DNA of 21,990 bases from CAZMRQ01 sp964568795 (GTDB lineage Bacteria > Pseudomonadota > Gammaproteobacteria > Comchoanobacterales > Comchoanobacteraceae), in assembly GCA_964568795.1 (NCBI GenBank), contig CAZMRQ010000024.1, positions 1-21,990 of the forward strand, given 5' to 3'. Below, one piece after another: positions 14,701-21,990 of the stretch. A program made the position numbers and the translations under genes. How positions within the stretch are numbered: the stretch's first letter is position 1; each line of letters begins with the position of its first letter. Under the pieces are notes generated by a model, which saw nothing but the letters and a program-made list of their open reading frames with translations, was not told the origin of the DNA and did no database searches.

Positions 14701-15490
14701 CCCAGTGGCCTTTAATTTTATTGTGCCTGTCCGCTGGTATGGCCTCAGTTACCTATTAAGCTATCTGATTGCAGCATATCTCGTGCCAAGGTACTTTTTT
14801 TCAAGACATATACAACATGCAAAGTGGGATGACAAAATAGCCCAGTATTTACTCATTGCTATCATAGGAGGACGTATAGGGCACATGCTTTTTTATGAAT
14901 TCAGCCATTTTGTCTATCAACCGATCTCTATCCTTAAAATTTGGCAAGGTGGACTGTCATTTCATGGCGCTGTACTGTTTCTGTCAATTTATCTATTCCA
15001 TGAGTCAAAGTATCGTTTAGAAAAGTTCCTCCAAATATCAGACCTTCTCTGCTTGTGCGCTCCAGTAGGTCTTTTTTTTGGGCGCATAGCAAATTTTATC
15101 AACAGTGAGTGTTATGGCAAGCTAACTCAAATGCCTTGGAATGTTCAGTTCATGTACGTTGATGGATTACCGAGACATCCAGTACAATTGTATGAAGCGA
15201 CTCTTGAAGGTCTTATTTTAGGCTCAATTCTGTGGTTGTTTTATAGAAAAAGTAAAAAAGGACAAACTCCAGGATATATCACTAGCAGTTTTCTTATATT
15301 ATATGCCGTCTTTCGTTTTTTCGTCGAGTTCTGGCGTGAGCCCGATGGTGTAATCGATTTTTTAGGTATGATAATAAGCTATGGCCAATTATACTCAATC
15401 CCTCTGATGATAAGCGGCTGCTACCTTCTGTATAGGTCAATGTGTATGAATGCCATATTCATGCGAGATCAACTCGATAAAAAGCACTAA
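14684..15490 (+). CDS. lgt: Prolipoprotein diacylglyceryl transferase
   Basis: Lgt transfers diacylglycerol from phosphatidylglycerol to the lipobox Cys of prolipoproteins in the inner membrane. The 268-residue protein has about seven hydrophobic segments and the family hallmarks: VRWYGLSYLLSY (16-27), GGLSFHGA with the essential His94, the signature GRIANFINSECYG (133-145) with catalytic Arg134 and Asn/Glu residues, and the HPVQLYEA and FRFFVEFWREPDG segments with Arg218, the counterpart of the second catalytic Arg. It starts inside mdh (17-base overlap), so coupled translation is likely. Its last 54 bases overlap the convergent metal-transporter gene on the other strand. Confidence 0.97.
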   Translation: MIHHIDPVAFNFIVPVRWYGLSYLLSYLIAAYLVPRYFFSRHIQHAKWDDKIAQYLLIAIIGGRIGHMLFYEFSHFVYQPISILKIWQGGLSFHGAVLFLSIYLFHESKYRLEKFLQISDLLCLCAPVGLFFGRIANFINSECYGKLTQMPWNVQFMYVDGLPRHPVQLYEATLEGLILGSILWLFYRKSKKGQTPGYITSSFLILYAVFRFFVEFWREPDGVIDFLGMIISYGQLYSIPLMISGCYLLYRSMCMNAIFMRDQLDKKH

Positions 15491-16243
15491 CAACGCACCG
15501 ATAATCGTTAGTCGGTAAGGGCTTGACTGATTCTGCTTGCGTGTTGAAAGAAGACAGGATGTCCCTAAATATATAAATAAGGCACATGAAAACATTTCAA
15601 CCCAATTGGTGTAGCCACCAGTGTGAAAATCAAACATTGCAAAACCCATTGCACCCAAAATAAGACCAATAGGTGTTAACGTTGAGAATAGGATTAAGGC
15701 AAGTTGAGAGATCCATTGACGAAAAATTGAAAACGCATTGATGACTACCAGAGATTCAAGCCATTTATGTATTGCAATAGCGGAAAAGAAGACCCAATAC
15801 AAACTATTGCTATTTAGAAAACCCAGTGCGACTCCTTCACTGAGCGAATGTATGCTTAAAAGCCCTGTAACACTTACAATAAGACTCCTATCTACTTTTT
15901 TTTGTAAACGACCACAGCACAGCCTATCACAGTCATCATTCGTTATACGCAGTGATATTCGTCTATAACAGCTCGATAAAAAAGCAAAAAAACAAACAAG
16001 TAATATAATAATGATAAGCGTATATATCGGACTTTGACCGGCATAACTTGAATGAGCGTATATCTCTGGCAAAAGATGAAAAAATCCTACACCTAACAGG
16101 ATACCATCTGTCAGATCATTTAAACTCGAATAAAACTTTTGCTGAGTTAGAATGCCCCGACCAGAAGTGAACCGCATGATAATCATAGCTGGAAAATAGG
16201 TTAAAATAAATAAGAGAATAGCTGAGCTATAAACTGAAAACAT
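15437..16243 (-). CDS. ZIP-family divalent metal transporter
   Basis: This is probably a zinc or iron importer of the inner membrane. The 268-residue product has about eight hydrophobic segments. It has FHLLPE at 55-60 in an early helix, HSLSEG (132-137), and HKWLES (159-164): the two helices with His and Glu/Asp ligands that define the ZIP metal site. A His/Cys-containing loop (DDCDRLCC, about 103-110) lies in the variable cytoplasmic region and may sense metal. Start choice: ATG 16243 has AGGA 6 bases upstream and lies about 26 bases after a predicted transcription start. The longer frame from TTG 16285 begins upstream of that start and is rejected. The gene is convergent with lgt, overlapping it by 54 bases. 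Confidence 0.9.
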   Translation of the reverse strand: MFSVYSSAILLFILTYFPAMIIMRFTSGRGILTQQKFYSSLNDLTDGILLGVGFFHLLPEIYAHSSYAGQSPIYTLIIIILLVCFFAFLSSCYRRISLRITNDDCDRLCCGRLQKKVDRSLIVSVTGLLSIHSLSEGVALGFLNSNSLYWVFFSAIAIHKWLESLVVINAFSIFRQWISQLALILFSTLTPIGLILGAMGFAMFDFHTGGYTNWVEMFSCALFIYLGTSCLLSTRKQNQSSPYRLTIIGALLVLFIELISHEYGIHTH

Positions 16244-16275
16244 GGGGAATCCTGGTTTATGTGTTGAACTAAGAC

Positions 16276-16304
16276 AATATATCAAAGCAATAAACTCATG
16301 TCAA
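16276..16304 (-). promoter_or_regulatory. Strong promoter of the ZIP transporter gene
   Basis: On the minus strand a perfect TTGACA (16304-16299), a 17-base spacer and TATATT (16281-16276) predict a start near 16269. The gene therefore has its own promoter even though the gene at 16309 lies just upstream on the same strand. Confidence 0.75.
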
Positions 16305-16308
16305 AGAG

Positions 16309-17286
16309 CTAAGATGTACTGCCTTCCCCCTCTTTATCTGCCTTTTCTATCATTTTATCAAGATCAACAGGCTTACTTTCCTCTTCATCTTTTGTCTTTT
16401 GTGGATATGACTGCATGATTAAATAATGATCATTAAGCTTTGGCTTCATTGCTTCTAACTTCGCTATAGTAGGAGATATGGAATCAATGTTTATAGCCTG
16501 ATAAAGTTGTTTTTCATCACTTACAATTGATGCTGTCGCATTGTTTAATCGATAAAGTATTTTTTTTATATTCGAAGACAAGATGGACATTTGTTGATTA
16601 CTGCGCGTTTTCATCTGATCCTCGAGCATATACTTGAGAACATAGTAGGCACACAACTCTAAATAGTATTTTTCAGTATCACCTAAATCTCTTTTATCTG
16701 CTAGATAGGCGTCTAAAGCATCATAAAACCACTTGCTTTGGGATGAGATCTGAGTTGAAAGAGCATCACGTACATCCTTAAGTGATTTTTCATTGATGAC
16801 TATTGATACCAATGCAGGCAAATCAAAAGGGACAATGACTTCATTAATTTTCTGAATCAGCATGCTTGGCAGTTGTTCGATAAACTTACAATGAACCTTA
16901 TAATTGTCGACTATATTTTCTTTAGAAAGACTATAGAATTGGCCCATTTCTTCTGTATGGTTATCATACTCCGTATTTATCTCATCTATAGCTTTTGCTG
17001 AAAATTTAACTTTATCCTGCAACTGAGGATCTTTTTGTATTATATCGTAATTTAAATTATCCATTAACGTCTTGAACTGTTCTGATTTAGTGGAATAGAA
17101 TTCTTGACAGTGATTGCAACTTGCTCTGAAAACAAATACAGGTGACATAACCCGGATAAAAACACCTAACTGCCCGCATTCGGCCATGGAGATAAAAACA
17201 GCAGGATGATTAATAGCTTTGTCAGATACAATATCTTTCAAGTCTTCGTGCATCCACATATAGTTGTAAAAGTTTATGACAGTCAT
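16309..17286 (-). CDS. Unrecognised soluble protein with acidic C-terminal tail
   Basis: I do not recognise this 325-residue protein. It has no signal peptide and no clear membrane segment, and it is largely helical by composition. A single CNHC pair (Cys57, Cys60) follows a hydrophobic stretch (LGVFIRVMSPVFVF, 40-53). Residues 100-290 are charged and helix-prone (for example DALDAYLADKRD). The tail from about 298 is rich in Glu, Asp, Lys and Ser (KDEEESKPVD, then EKADKEGEGSTS), resembling the Glu-rich C-terminal signals of Dot/Icm-secreted effectors; that is inference. AAGGA lies 7 bases before ATG 17286. A TATACT box is at 17318-17313 with no good -35. It is divergent from the unknown gene at 17460, so the two may be co-regulated. 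Confidence 0.7.
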   Translation of the reverse strand: MTVINFYNYMWMHEDLKDIVSDKAINHPAVFISMAECGQLGVFIRVMSPVFVFRASCNHCQEFYSTKSEQFKTLMDNLNYDIIQKDPQLQDKVKFSAKAIDEINTEYDNHTEEMGQFYSLSKENIVDNYKVHCKFIEQLPSMLIQKINEVIVPFDLPALVSIVINEKSLKDVRDALSTQISSQSKWFYDALDAYLADKRDLGDTEKYYLELCAYYVLKYMLEDQMKTRSNQQMSILSSNIKKILYRLNNATASIVSDEKQLYQAINIDSISPTIAKLEAMKPKLNDHYLIMQSYPQKTKDEEESKPVDLDKMIEKADKEGEGSTS

Positions 17287-17404
17287 GTATATGTCCTTGT
17301 GTCTATGCTGTTAGTATACACACAAAGAGATGTATGCATCAGAATTAATCACAATATCCTTTAAATACAGAGACCTATATCAGCACATTAAGTTTAACCG
17401 GTCA

Positions 17405-17432
17405 TTGAAACTATCTGAAAATTCGTTATAAT
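17405..17432 (+). promoter_or_regulatory. Promoter of the unknown gene at 17460
   Basis: TTGAAA (17405-17410), a 16-base spacer and a perfect TATAAT (17427-17432) predict a start near 17439, about 21 bases before ATG 17460. Confidence 0.7.
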
Positions 17433-17459
17433 GGAGCTAATAAATACTACAGGATAGAT

Positions 17460-18418
17460 ATGCCTACTCTTCAGGAAATCAACAATCATTTCTCAGAACT
17501 TTTATCATCATTCAGAAGCTCCTTTACAGATATAAGAAAGATATTTACAAACAAATACACAAAGTTATCAATACACCCTGAGGCTCTTGCCGTTCTTAAA
17601 GGTGCCTTAAGTGAAATAGTCACGCAAAAGCCGTGTAAAACGGCTAGTCAGCATGACCTAAATAGAAGTACACCGGATACGATGAAATATTATTATGAAG
17701 GGGGCTCAATTAGTCGTGAAGATCTCAGGCTGAAACTCAAGGGAGATAGCAATGACCCGACCTCTCAGCATGGCAGGTTTGCAAATATTCCAGCACAAAA
17801 TTACGCACTCGATTACAATGGAACTATTAACACTTCAAGTGACATACCCTATACGTTACAGGACGGTCAATTTTTTACAAAATATACATATAATGATAAG
17901 AATCAGTTGCTTATTCAAAGCACAGTTCTGTACGATGCTCTCGGGCACACCACTGAGGGGAGAACGACTAGACTGAATGATAACGATGAATTTTACGATT
18001 CTACCGATCAGAGTTATACAAAAGGGCTCTGGAATAGCAGGCAAATAGAGGACTTCTATGAAAAAGGAGTACAACCGACACTCACTCAAGATAGAAATGT
18101 AGTTGCATGTTTAATTGGTCGCATCACATACAAGATAGATGAACGAGGTGATGTCACACTCGAGGATATAGAGTGTCATTCACATAAAAGGTTACAAGGA
18201 CTTGTAGCACCGATGCTACTGGGTTCAGTATTTAATATTATTCAAGCTTCTATATTAAAAGAAAAGGCAAAATATATACAGAAGATACTGGCACAATCAG
18301 ACGAAGAATTTAATATTGAAAAAAATGACAAAAAAACAGAACTGGGCAAGTGGCACCAAGGGATTCCTGTAGTTGAAAAAACTATCGCAGAGCTCAAAGA
18401 TATGTTTCTGTTGTCTAT
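17460..18418 (+). CDS. Unrecognised protein, 3' end lost in assembly gap
   Basis: The frame begins at ATG 17460 with AGGA 5-6 bases upstream and is open for about 319 residues until the 100-N gap. I do not recognise it. There is no signal peptide. The N-terminal 60 residues look helical (HFSELLSSFRSSFTDIRK). Residues about 75-215 are Asp/Asn/Tyr-rich and look beta-like (for example KYTYNDKNQLLIQS). A hydrophobic stretch, APMLLGSVFNIIQASIL (about 248-264), precedes a charged helical part. It is divergently transcribed from the unknown gene at 16309. The membrane-protein fragment beyond the gap may be its C-terminal domain: the frames differ by one register, but the gap length is nominal. Confidence 0.7.
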
Positions 18419-18518
18419 NNNNNNNNNNNNNNNNNNNNNNNNNNNNNNNNNNNNNNNNNNNNNNNNNNNNNNNNNNNNNNNNNNNNNNNNNNNNNNNNNN
18501 NNNNNNNNNNNNNNNNNN
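18419..18518. other. Assembly gap (100 N)
   Basis: A run of exactly 100 N, the conventional size for a gap of unknown length. It separates the soluble N-terminal frame from the membrane-segment frame, which are in different registers across the nominal gap. Confidence 0.97.
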
Positions 18519-18519
18519 T

Positions 18520-19077
18520 TCTGCTCGTACTGAGGGAATTGAGTCAAAATCATCACTGACTCAAATTATATCGCCTCGAGTTTATGTGATACAGCTGCTG
18601 CTTTTACTTGCACTGTTCATCCCATTTGCAATTGTTAATTATAGTACAGCTACTATGATAGCAGTATGGCTTATTCCTTGTGTCATGTATGTGTTCGAGA
18701 GCACTTGGCATCCAAAGTTTTCTACCAACATAAGCCCGCCTCAAAAACTTGCTTTCTTAGTAACCGCATGTGCATTTCTCTATTCAGCCATTTACAGCCC
18801 TTTACCTCATGCAGTCATAGCACTAGGGGTTCTTGTCAATAGCTTGTTAACACCTGTTGATTCATCCTTTTATAATTGGCTGAAGTTAAATGTATCCATT
18901 TCAGCGCAACTTTTACTGTACCAAATTAAGTCCATATCGGTACATAACATTAACTTTTTAAGTAAAAGATTATTAATGCATCAGATACCTGAGCCAAATC
19001 CTCGTGAAGTGATGAGAAAGATAGTTGAAAATGCACAGAAGCAACATGTGCCACCCATAGTCTTTCCTTCACCATAA
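18520..19077 (+). CDS. Membrane protein fragment, 5' end lost in assembly gap
   Basis: The open frame from the gap edge to TAA 19075-19077 gives at least 186 residues. Four or five hydrophobic segments are visible: VYVIQLLLLLALFIPFAIV, ATMIAVWLIPCVMYVF, KLAFLVTACAFLYSAI, AVIALGVLVNSLLTPV, and a weaker one around ISAQLLLYQI. A polar tail EPNPREVMRKIVENAQKQH follows. I do not recognise the family. It is either the C-terminal membrane part of the gene at 17460 or a separate gene whose start is in the gap. The recD2 start lies only 7 bases after the stop, so the two are likely in one transcript. Confidence 0.65.
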   Translation, partial: SARTEGIESKSSLTQIISPRVYVIQLLLLLALFIPFAIVNYSTATMIAVWLIPCVMYVFESTWHPKFSTNISPPQKLAFLVTACAFLYSAIYSPLPHAVIALGVLVNSLLTPVDSSFYNWLKLNVSISAQLLLYQIKSISVHNINFLSKRLLMHQIPEPNPREVMRKIVENAQKQHVPPIVFPSP

Positions 19078-19084
19078 GAATAGT

Positions 19085-21226
19085 ATGCGCTTTGAACTAA
19101 ATACAATACGCGTAACGTTCTGGTCTGAAGAAACAGGCTATGCAGTTATTCAAGCTAAAAGCCATGAAAACAAGTCAGTGACAGTCACAGGTCATCTCCC
19201 CTACTCTATATCTCCCGGTGAGCAACTTATTTGTGAGGGTGAATTAGTACAACATCCAAAGTTTGGCGAGCAATTAGCAGCTGAACAAATTACAATAGAG
19301 CTCCCTAAAACTACTGACGGTATTTTTCGTTTTCTTAAATCAAATAAACTTAAAGGAATTGGCGAAGTTTATGCCAAAAAGCTGGTCAAGAAATTTGGTG
19401 TCAGCCTTTTTCACGTGATTTCTGAATCACCTGAAAAGTTACTTGAAATAAGTGGATTCGGAACTAAGCGGTTGAATCAAGTGATGTGTAGCTGGCGTGA
19501 AAACCAAGCATTGGCTGAGATCATTGCATTTTTACAATCACACGGGCTAGGAGCTCAACGCGCAGAAAAAATCTACCGTCACTACGGGGATCAAGCTGTT
19601 GCAGTACTTAAAAATAATCCTTACCAATTAATTGATGACCTGTCTGGGATTGGTTTTAAAATAGCTGATAATTTGGCACAATCTCTTGGCATTAAAGCAA
19701 ATTCATTTGATAGAATGTGTGCTGGGTCTCACTATTTAATCGACCAAGCATCACAAAATGGTCACACATACATGACTTTAAGCGACCTAAGTTTCCAACT
19801 AGCTGAGCTTTTAGATATTGCCATGTGTGAATCATCACGCTTTTGTCATGAGTTTGAAAATACAAAAGGCATTAAACGTCTTGATGATAAAATATTCTTA
19901 TTAAGTCATTACCAAGCAGAACGTGGATGCGCTGATTTACTGATGCAGCGTACTCATATAAATGCAAAGGCTTCCCAGAAGCTGCATCGTAGCAATGCCA
20001 TAGCTGCATTTTTATCTGAACAGCAACACCAATTGACTCACGAGCAAATCTCAGCTATCAGCATGTCTGGCAATCAACATGTGAGTATACTTACTGGCGG
20101 CCCAGGTGTCGGCAAAACAACTACTGTCAGAGCAATCATTCACTGTTTAGAACATGCTGGAGAAAAGGTGATGCTTGCTGCGCCTACAGGACGCGCAGCA
20201 AAAAGATTAAGCGAAAGCACAGGCCGTGCCGCCATGACCATTCATCGGTTGCTTAAGTACGACCCAACTACCGGCGGATTTATTCACAATCAAGACAACC
20301 CTATCAAGGCTAATTTTGTTATAATAGATGAGGTGTCCATGGTGGACATACTGCTAATGTATCACCTTCTCATTGGCACATCCTTGCGAACTAGCCTACT
20401 TATGGTAGGCGACCCTGATCAACTTCCATCAGTTGGTCCAGGTGCTTTGCTTCGTGATTGCATTGACTCAGCCATTTTTCACTGCACACATTTAACCAAG
20501 ATCTTTCGTCAGGCAGGACAATCTTACATAGTTAAAAACGCTTACAGAATTAAAGAAGGAAAATTCCCTATAAAAACTGAGGAAAATACTGATTTCAGCA
20601 TTCATTACGTCAACAACAGTGATGCAATAGCTGACACTATAACCGCCACTGTCCAAACACTGTTAGATGAAGGGCACTCTATTTATGATGACATCCAGGT
20701 TCTTACTCCCATGCACAAGGGACGCTCTGGAACTGTTCGACTTAATGCAATCATTCAAAAAATTTGCCAAACATCGCATATTTCTATCGAAAAATATGGC
20801 CGCGAATTTTTTATTGGAGATAAAGTCATACAACTTAAAAACAATTACGATAAGAATATATTTAATGGCGATATTGGCTGGATAGAGGATATTAATCATG
20901 AGCGAGAGATTATGCACATACAAATGATCGGACAAACACTTATTTATCAATTTGATGAGCTCGATCAACTGCAAATTGCCTACGCTACCAGTATTCATAA
21001 AAGCCAAGGTTCTGAATACCCTATTGTTATTATCGCTTGTGCCAGTGAGAACTATATGCTTTTGAACAGAAAGCTCATTTATACAGCCATAACAAGAGCT
21101 AAGAAAAAAGTTATCTTTGTTACCCAAGCAAAAGCTGTGGCTTTAATGTTATCTCCGACGCGAGATTTATCACGATCAACGATGTTATCTCAATGGTTGC
21201 AAAACGCATTGACTTCCACATATTAG
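19085..21226 (+). CDS. recD2: RecD2-type ATP-dependent DNA helicase
   Basis: This is a 5'-3' superfamily-1B helicase of the RecD2 class, acting in DNA repair independently of RecBC. The 713-residue protein has an N-terminal OB-like region (1-75). It then has helix-hairpin-helix repeats (LKGIGEVYAKKL 89-100; ISGFGTKRL 122-130; LSGIGFKIADNL 186-197) absent from RecD of RecBCD. The helicase core has Walker A GGPGVGKT (338-345), APTGRAAKRL (366-375), Walker B IIDEVSMVD (413-421), GDPDQLPSVGPG (442-453), and late motifs YATSIHKSQGSEYP and YTAITRAKKKV. Length is normal for RecD2. ATG 19085 lies 7 bases after the preceding stop with only a weak ribosome site (AAGAA), so translation may be coupled to the upstream membrane protein. 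Confidence 0.93.
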   Translation: MRFELNTIRVTFWSEETGYAVIQAKSHENKSVTVTGHLPYSISPGEQLICEGELVQHPKFGEQLAAEQITIELPKTTDGIFRFLKSNKLKGIGEVYAKKLVKKFGVSLFHVISESPEKLLEISGFGTKRLNQVMCSWRENQALAEIIAFLQSHGLGAQRAEKIYRHYGDQAVAVLKNNPYQLIDDLSGIGFKIADNLAQSLGIKANSFDRMCAGSHYLIDQASQNGHTYMTLSDLSFQLAELLDIAMCESSRFCHEFENTKGIKRLDDKIFLLSHYQAERGCADLLMQRTHINAKASQKLHRSNAIAAFLSEQQHQLTHEQISAISMSGNQHVSILTGGPGVGKTTTVRAIIHCLEHAGEKVMLAAPTGRAAKRLSESTGRAAMTIHRLLKYDPTTGGFIHNQDNPIKANFVIIDEVSMVDILLMYHLLIGTSLRTSLLMVGDPDQLPSVGPGALLRDCIDSAIFHCTHLTKIFRQAGQSYIVKNAYRIKEGKFPIKTEENTDFSIHYVNNSDAIADTITATVQTLLDEGHSIYDDIQVLTPMHKGRSGTVRLNAIIQKICQTSHISIEKYGREFFIGDKVIQLKNNYDKNIFNGDIGWIEDINHEREIMHIQMIGQTLIYQFDELDQLQIAYATSIHKSQGSEYPIVIIACASENYMLLNRKLIYTAITRAKKKVIFVTQAKAVALMLSPTRDLSRSTMLSQWLQNALTSTY

Positions 21227-21262
21227 CACTATATAGTTAACGAAAATATGGAAAGAATAACC

Positions 21263-21990
21263 ATGTATATCAACATATCACGTGCCTCAAATTTTTTAGA
21301 TTTCAAAAGTTGTTCTAGATTTTTATCCAGCAGTAGACAATCAGTCAAAAGCTGGGTAAGCAGTGCGTTCCAATCATTCAAACGCACTGTAAATAATCCA
21401 CTTCAACCTCTTTCTGAATTTTGGCTCGAGTTCAAACAAGGGCATGCTGATCTACAAGAGAATTTGAATTCGGAGATGGCTGAGAAGCGTACGCCAATTA
21501 GTTATGCAATTTTAATGTGGCTGAATATCTTTGCTCTATTACAAGTTGCCATGGTTTATAGCAATTCCATGATTGCACTACAAAATATCATGATGAGCGG
21601 GATAAATCTATCAGCTGCTTACAGTATCGTGGCATGGGTAGCTTTCTATCAATCTATACAATTTATTCTTGAAATAACACTAACCTCTTTTATGGGTCGC
21701 ATGTTCAATGGTGTACGATCTAAGATGTATTCCCCCATACAGAGTCTACTTAAACACAATAAACTTAAGTGGCTCACAAATCAGGTGGGAGACAGCAATA
21801 ATCCTGGAGATGTTTTTGTAGATCAATCCGAGAACGCATCTGGCATTATTATCGGAGGAGCCGCAGCAGTACTATCCAGCCTGTTTGCTCTCACTCAGAA
21901 TATGTATATATTTTGCTCAATGCTCTATATGAACAGCACAGTATTTCCTCTTGTTTATGTATCAATCATGCTTCTTGTTCCTATCATCAC
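21263..21990 (+). CDS. SbmA/BacA-like ABC transporter, N-terminal part (runs off edge)
   Basis: The frame is open for 242 codons to the window end. Residues 1-75 are polar. Hydrophobic segments follow at about 79-100, 118-145, 194-222 and 226-242. Between the second and third lies RSKMYSPIQSLLKHNKLKWL with NNPGDVFVDQ (179-188). This resembles the W-R.WLT...WL...NPDQRI.ED pattern of the ABC_membrane_2 transmembrane domain found in SbmA/BacA, YddA and peroxisomal half-transporters. The Walker motifs, if present, lie outside the window, so I cannot say whether an ATPase domain is fused. ATG 21263 has GAAAG 7 bases upstream. An in-frame ATG at 21248 has no ribosome site. Family placement is moderate; the substrate is unknown. 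Confidence 0.6.
   Translation, partial: MYINISRASNFLDFKSCSRFLSSSRQSVKSWVSSAFQSFKRTVNNPLQPLSEFWLEFKQGHADLQENLNSEMAEKRTPISYAILMWLNIFALLQVAMVYSNSMIALQNIMMSGINLSAAYSIVAWVAFYQSIQFILEITLTSFMGRMFNGVRSKMYSPIQSLLKHNKLKWLTNQVGDSNNPGDVFVDQSENASGIIIGGAAAVLSSLFALTQNMYIFCSMLYMNSTVFPLVYVSIMLLVPII

Noticed and set aside
16244..16285. Longer ZIP transporter start at TTG 16285
   Set aside because: The TTG lies upstream of the predicted transcription start near 16269 and lacks a ribosome site, while ATG 16243 has AGGA correctly spaced.
17880..17990. Stretch resembling a YD/Rhs repeat (YTYNDKNQLL, then YDALGHTTEGR)
   Set aside because: Only one imperfect unit is present, with no array and no Rhs core, so the likeness is not enough for a call.
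20663..21127. 154-codon minus-strand open frame inside recD2
   Set aside because: It lies fully antisense to conserved helicase motifs; its codon pattern is that of a shadow frame.

Overview
The window looks like a chromosome segment of an AT-rich, host-associated gammaproteobacterium, probably near Legionellales/Coxiella-type bacteria. The pointers are the infA-clpA-icd-mnmA gene set, a cytosolic-type malate dehydrogenase of about 328 residues, ankyrin-repeat proteins, several recognisable dead genes, and unknown proteins that resemble secreted effectors. The taxonomic placement is inference. Two N runs (682-691 and 18419-18518) show that it is a draft scaffold.

Region 1 (1-3190) is accessory and decaying. 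An ankyrin-repeat gene reads leftwards off the window edge and is interrupted by a 10-N gap. To its right lie: a relic of an IS1595/IS1016-like transposase (1336-1620), a truncated gene with promoter, ribosome site and signal peptide (1646-1801), a second ankyrin gene broken by stops and frameshifts (2093-2578), a 37-bp perfect inverted repeat (2760-2796 and 3095-3131), and a secreted-protein gene with an in-frame stop (2941-3135).

Region 2 (3188-5201) holds an orphan PLP-dependent aminotransferase-like gene on the minus strand and, across a 460-bp promoter-bearing gap, a small exported beta-barrel-like protein on the plus strand.

Region 3 (5389-16243) is a housekeeping core: infA (translation initiation), clpA (proteolysis; no clpS beside it), icd (TCA cycle) divergent from mnmA (tRNA 2-thiolation) and mfd (transcription-coupled repair), then mdh (TCA cycle) and lgt (lipoprotein maturation), and a convergent ZIP-family metal transporter. 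Gene packing is tight: mnmA/mfd overlap by 11 bases, mdh/lgt by 17, infA/clpA stops by 4, and lgt/ZIP tails by 54 on opposite strands. icd and mdh supply adjacent parts of the TCA cycle. Several promoters with near-consensus -35/-10 boxes can be read.

Region 4 (16309-21990) starts with a divergent pair of unrecognised genes. The left one encodes a soluble protein with an acidic tail. The right one is cut by the 100-N gap and is followed by a multi-membrane-segment C-terminal part. A RecD2-type helicase follows directly, then the 5' part of an SbmA/BacA-like ABC transporter that runs off the right edge.

No tRNA, rRNA, CRISPR array or intact mobile element was seen. The main candidates for new biology are the divergent unknown pair at 16309-19077 and the ankyrin/secreted-protein decay zone at 1-3190.
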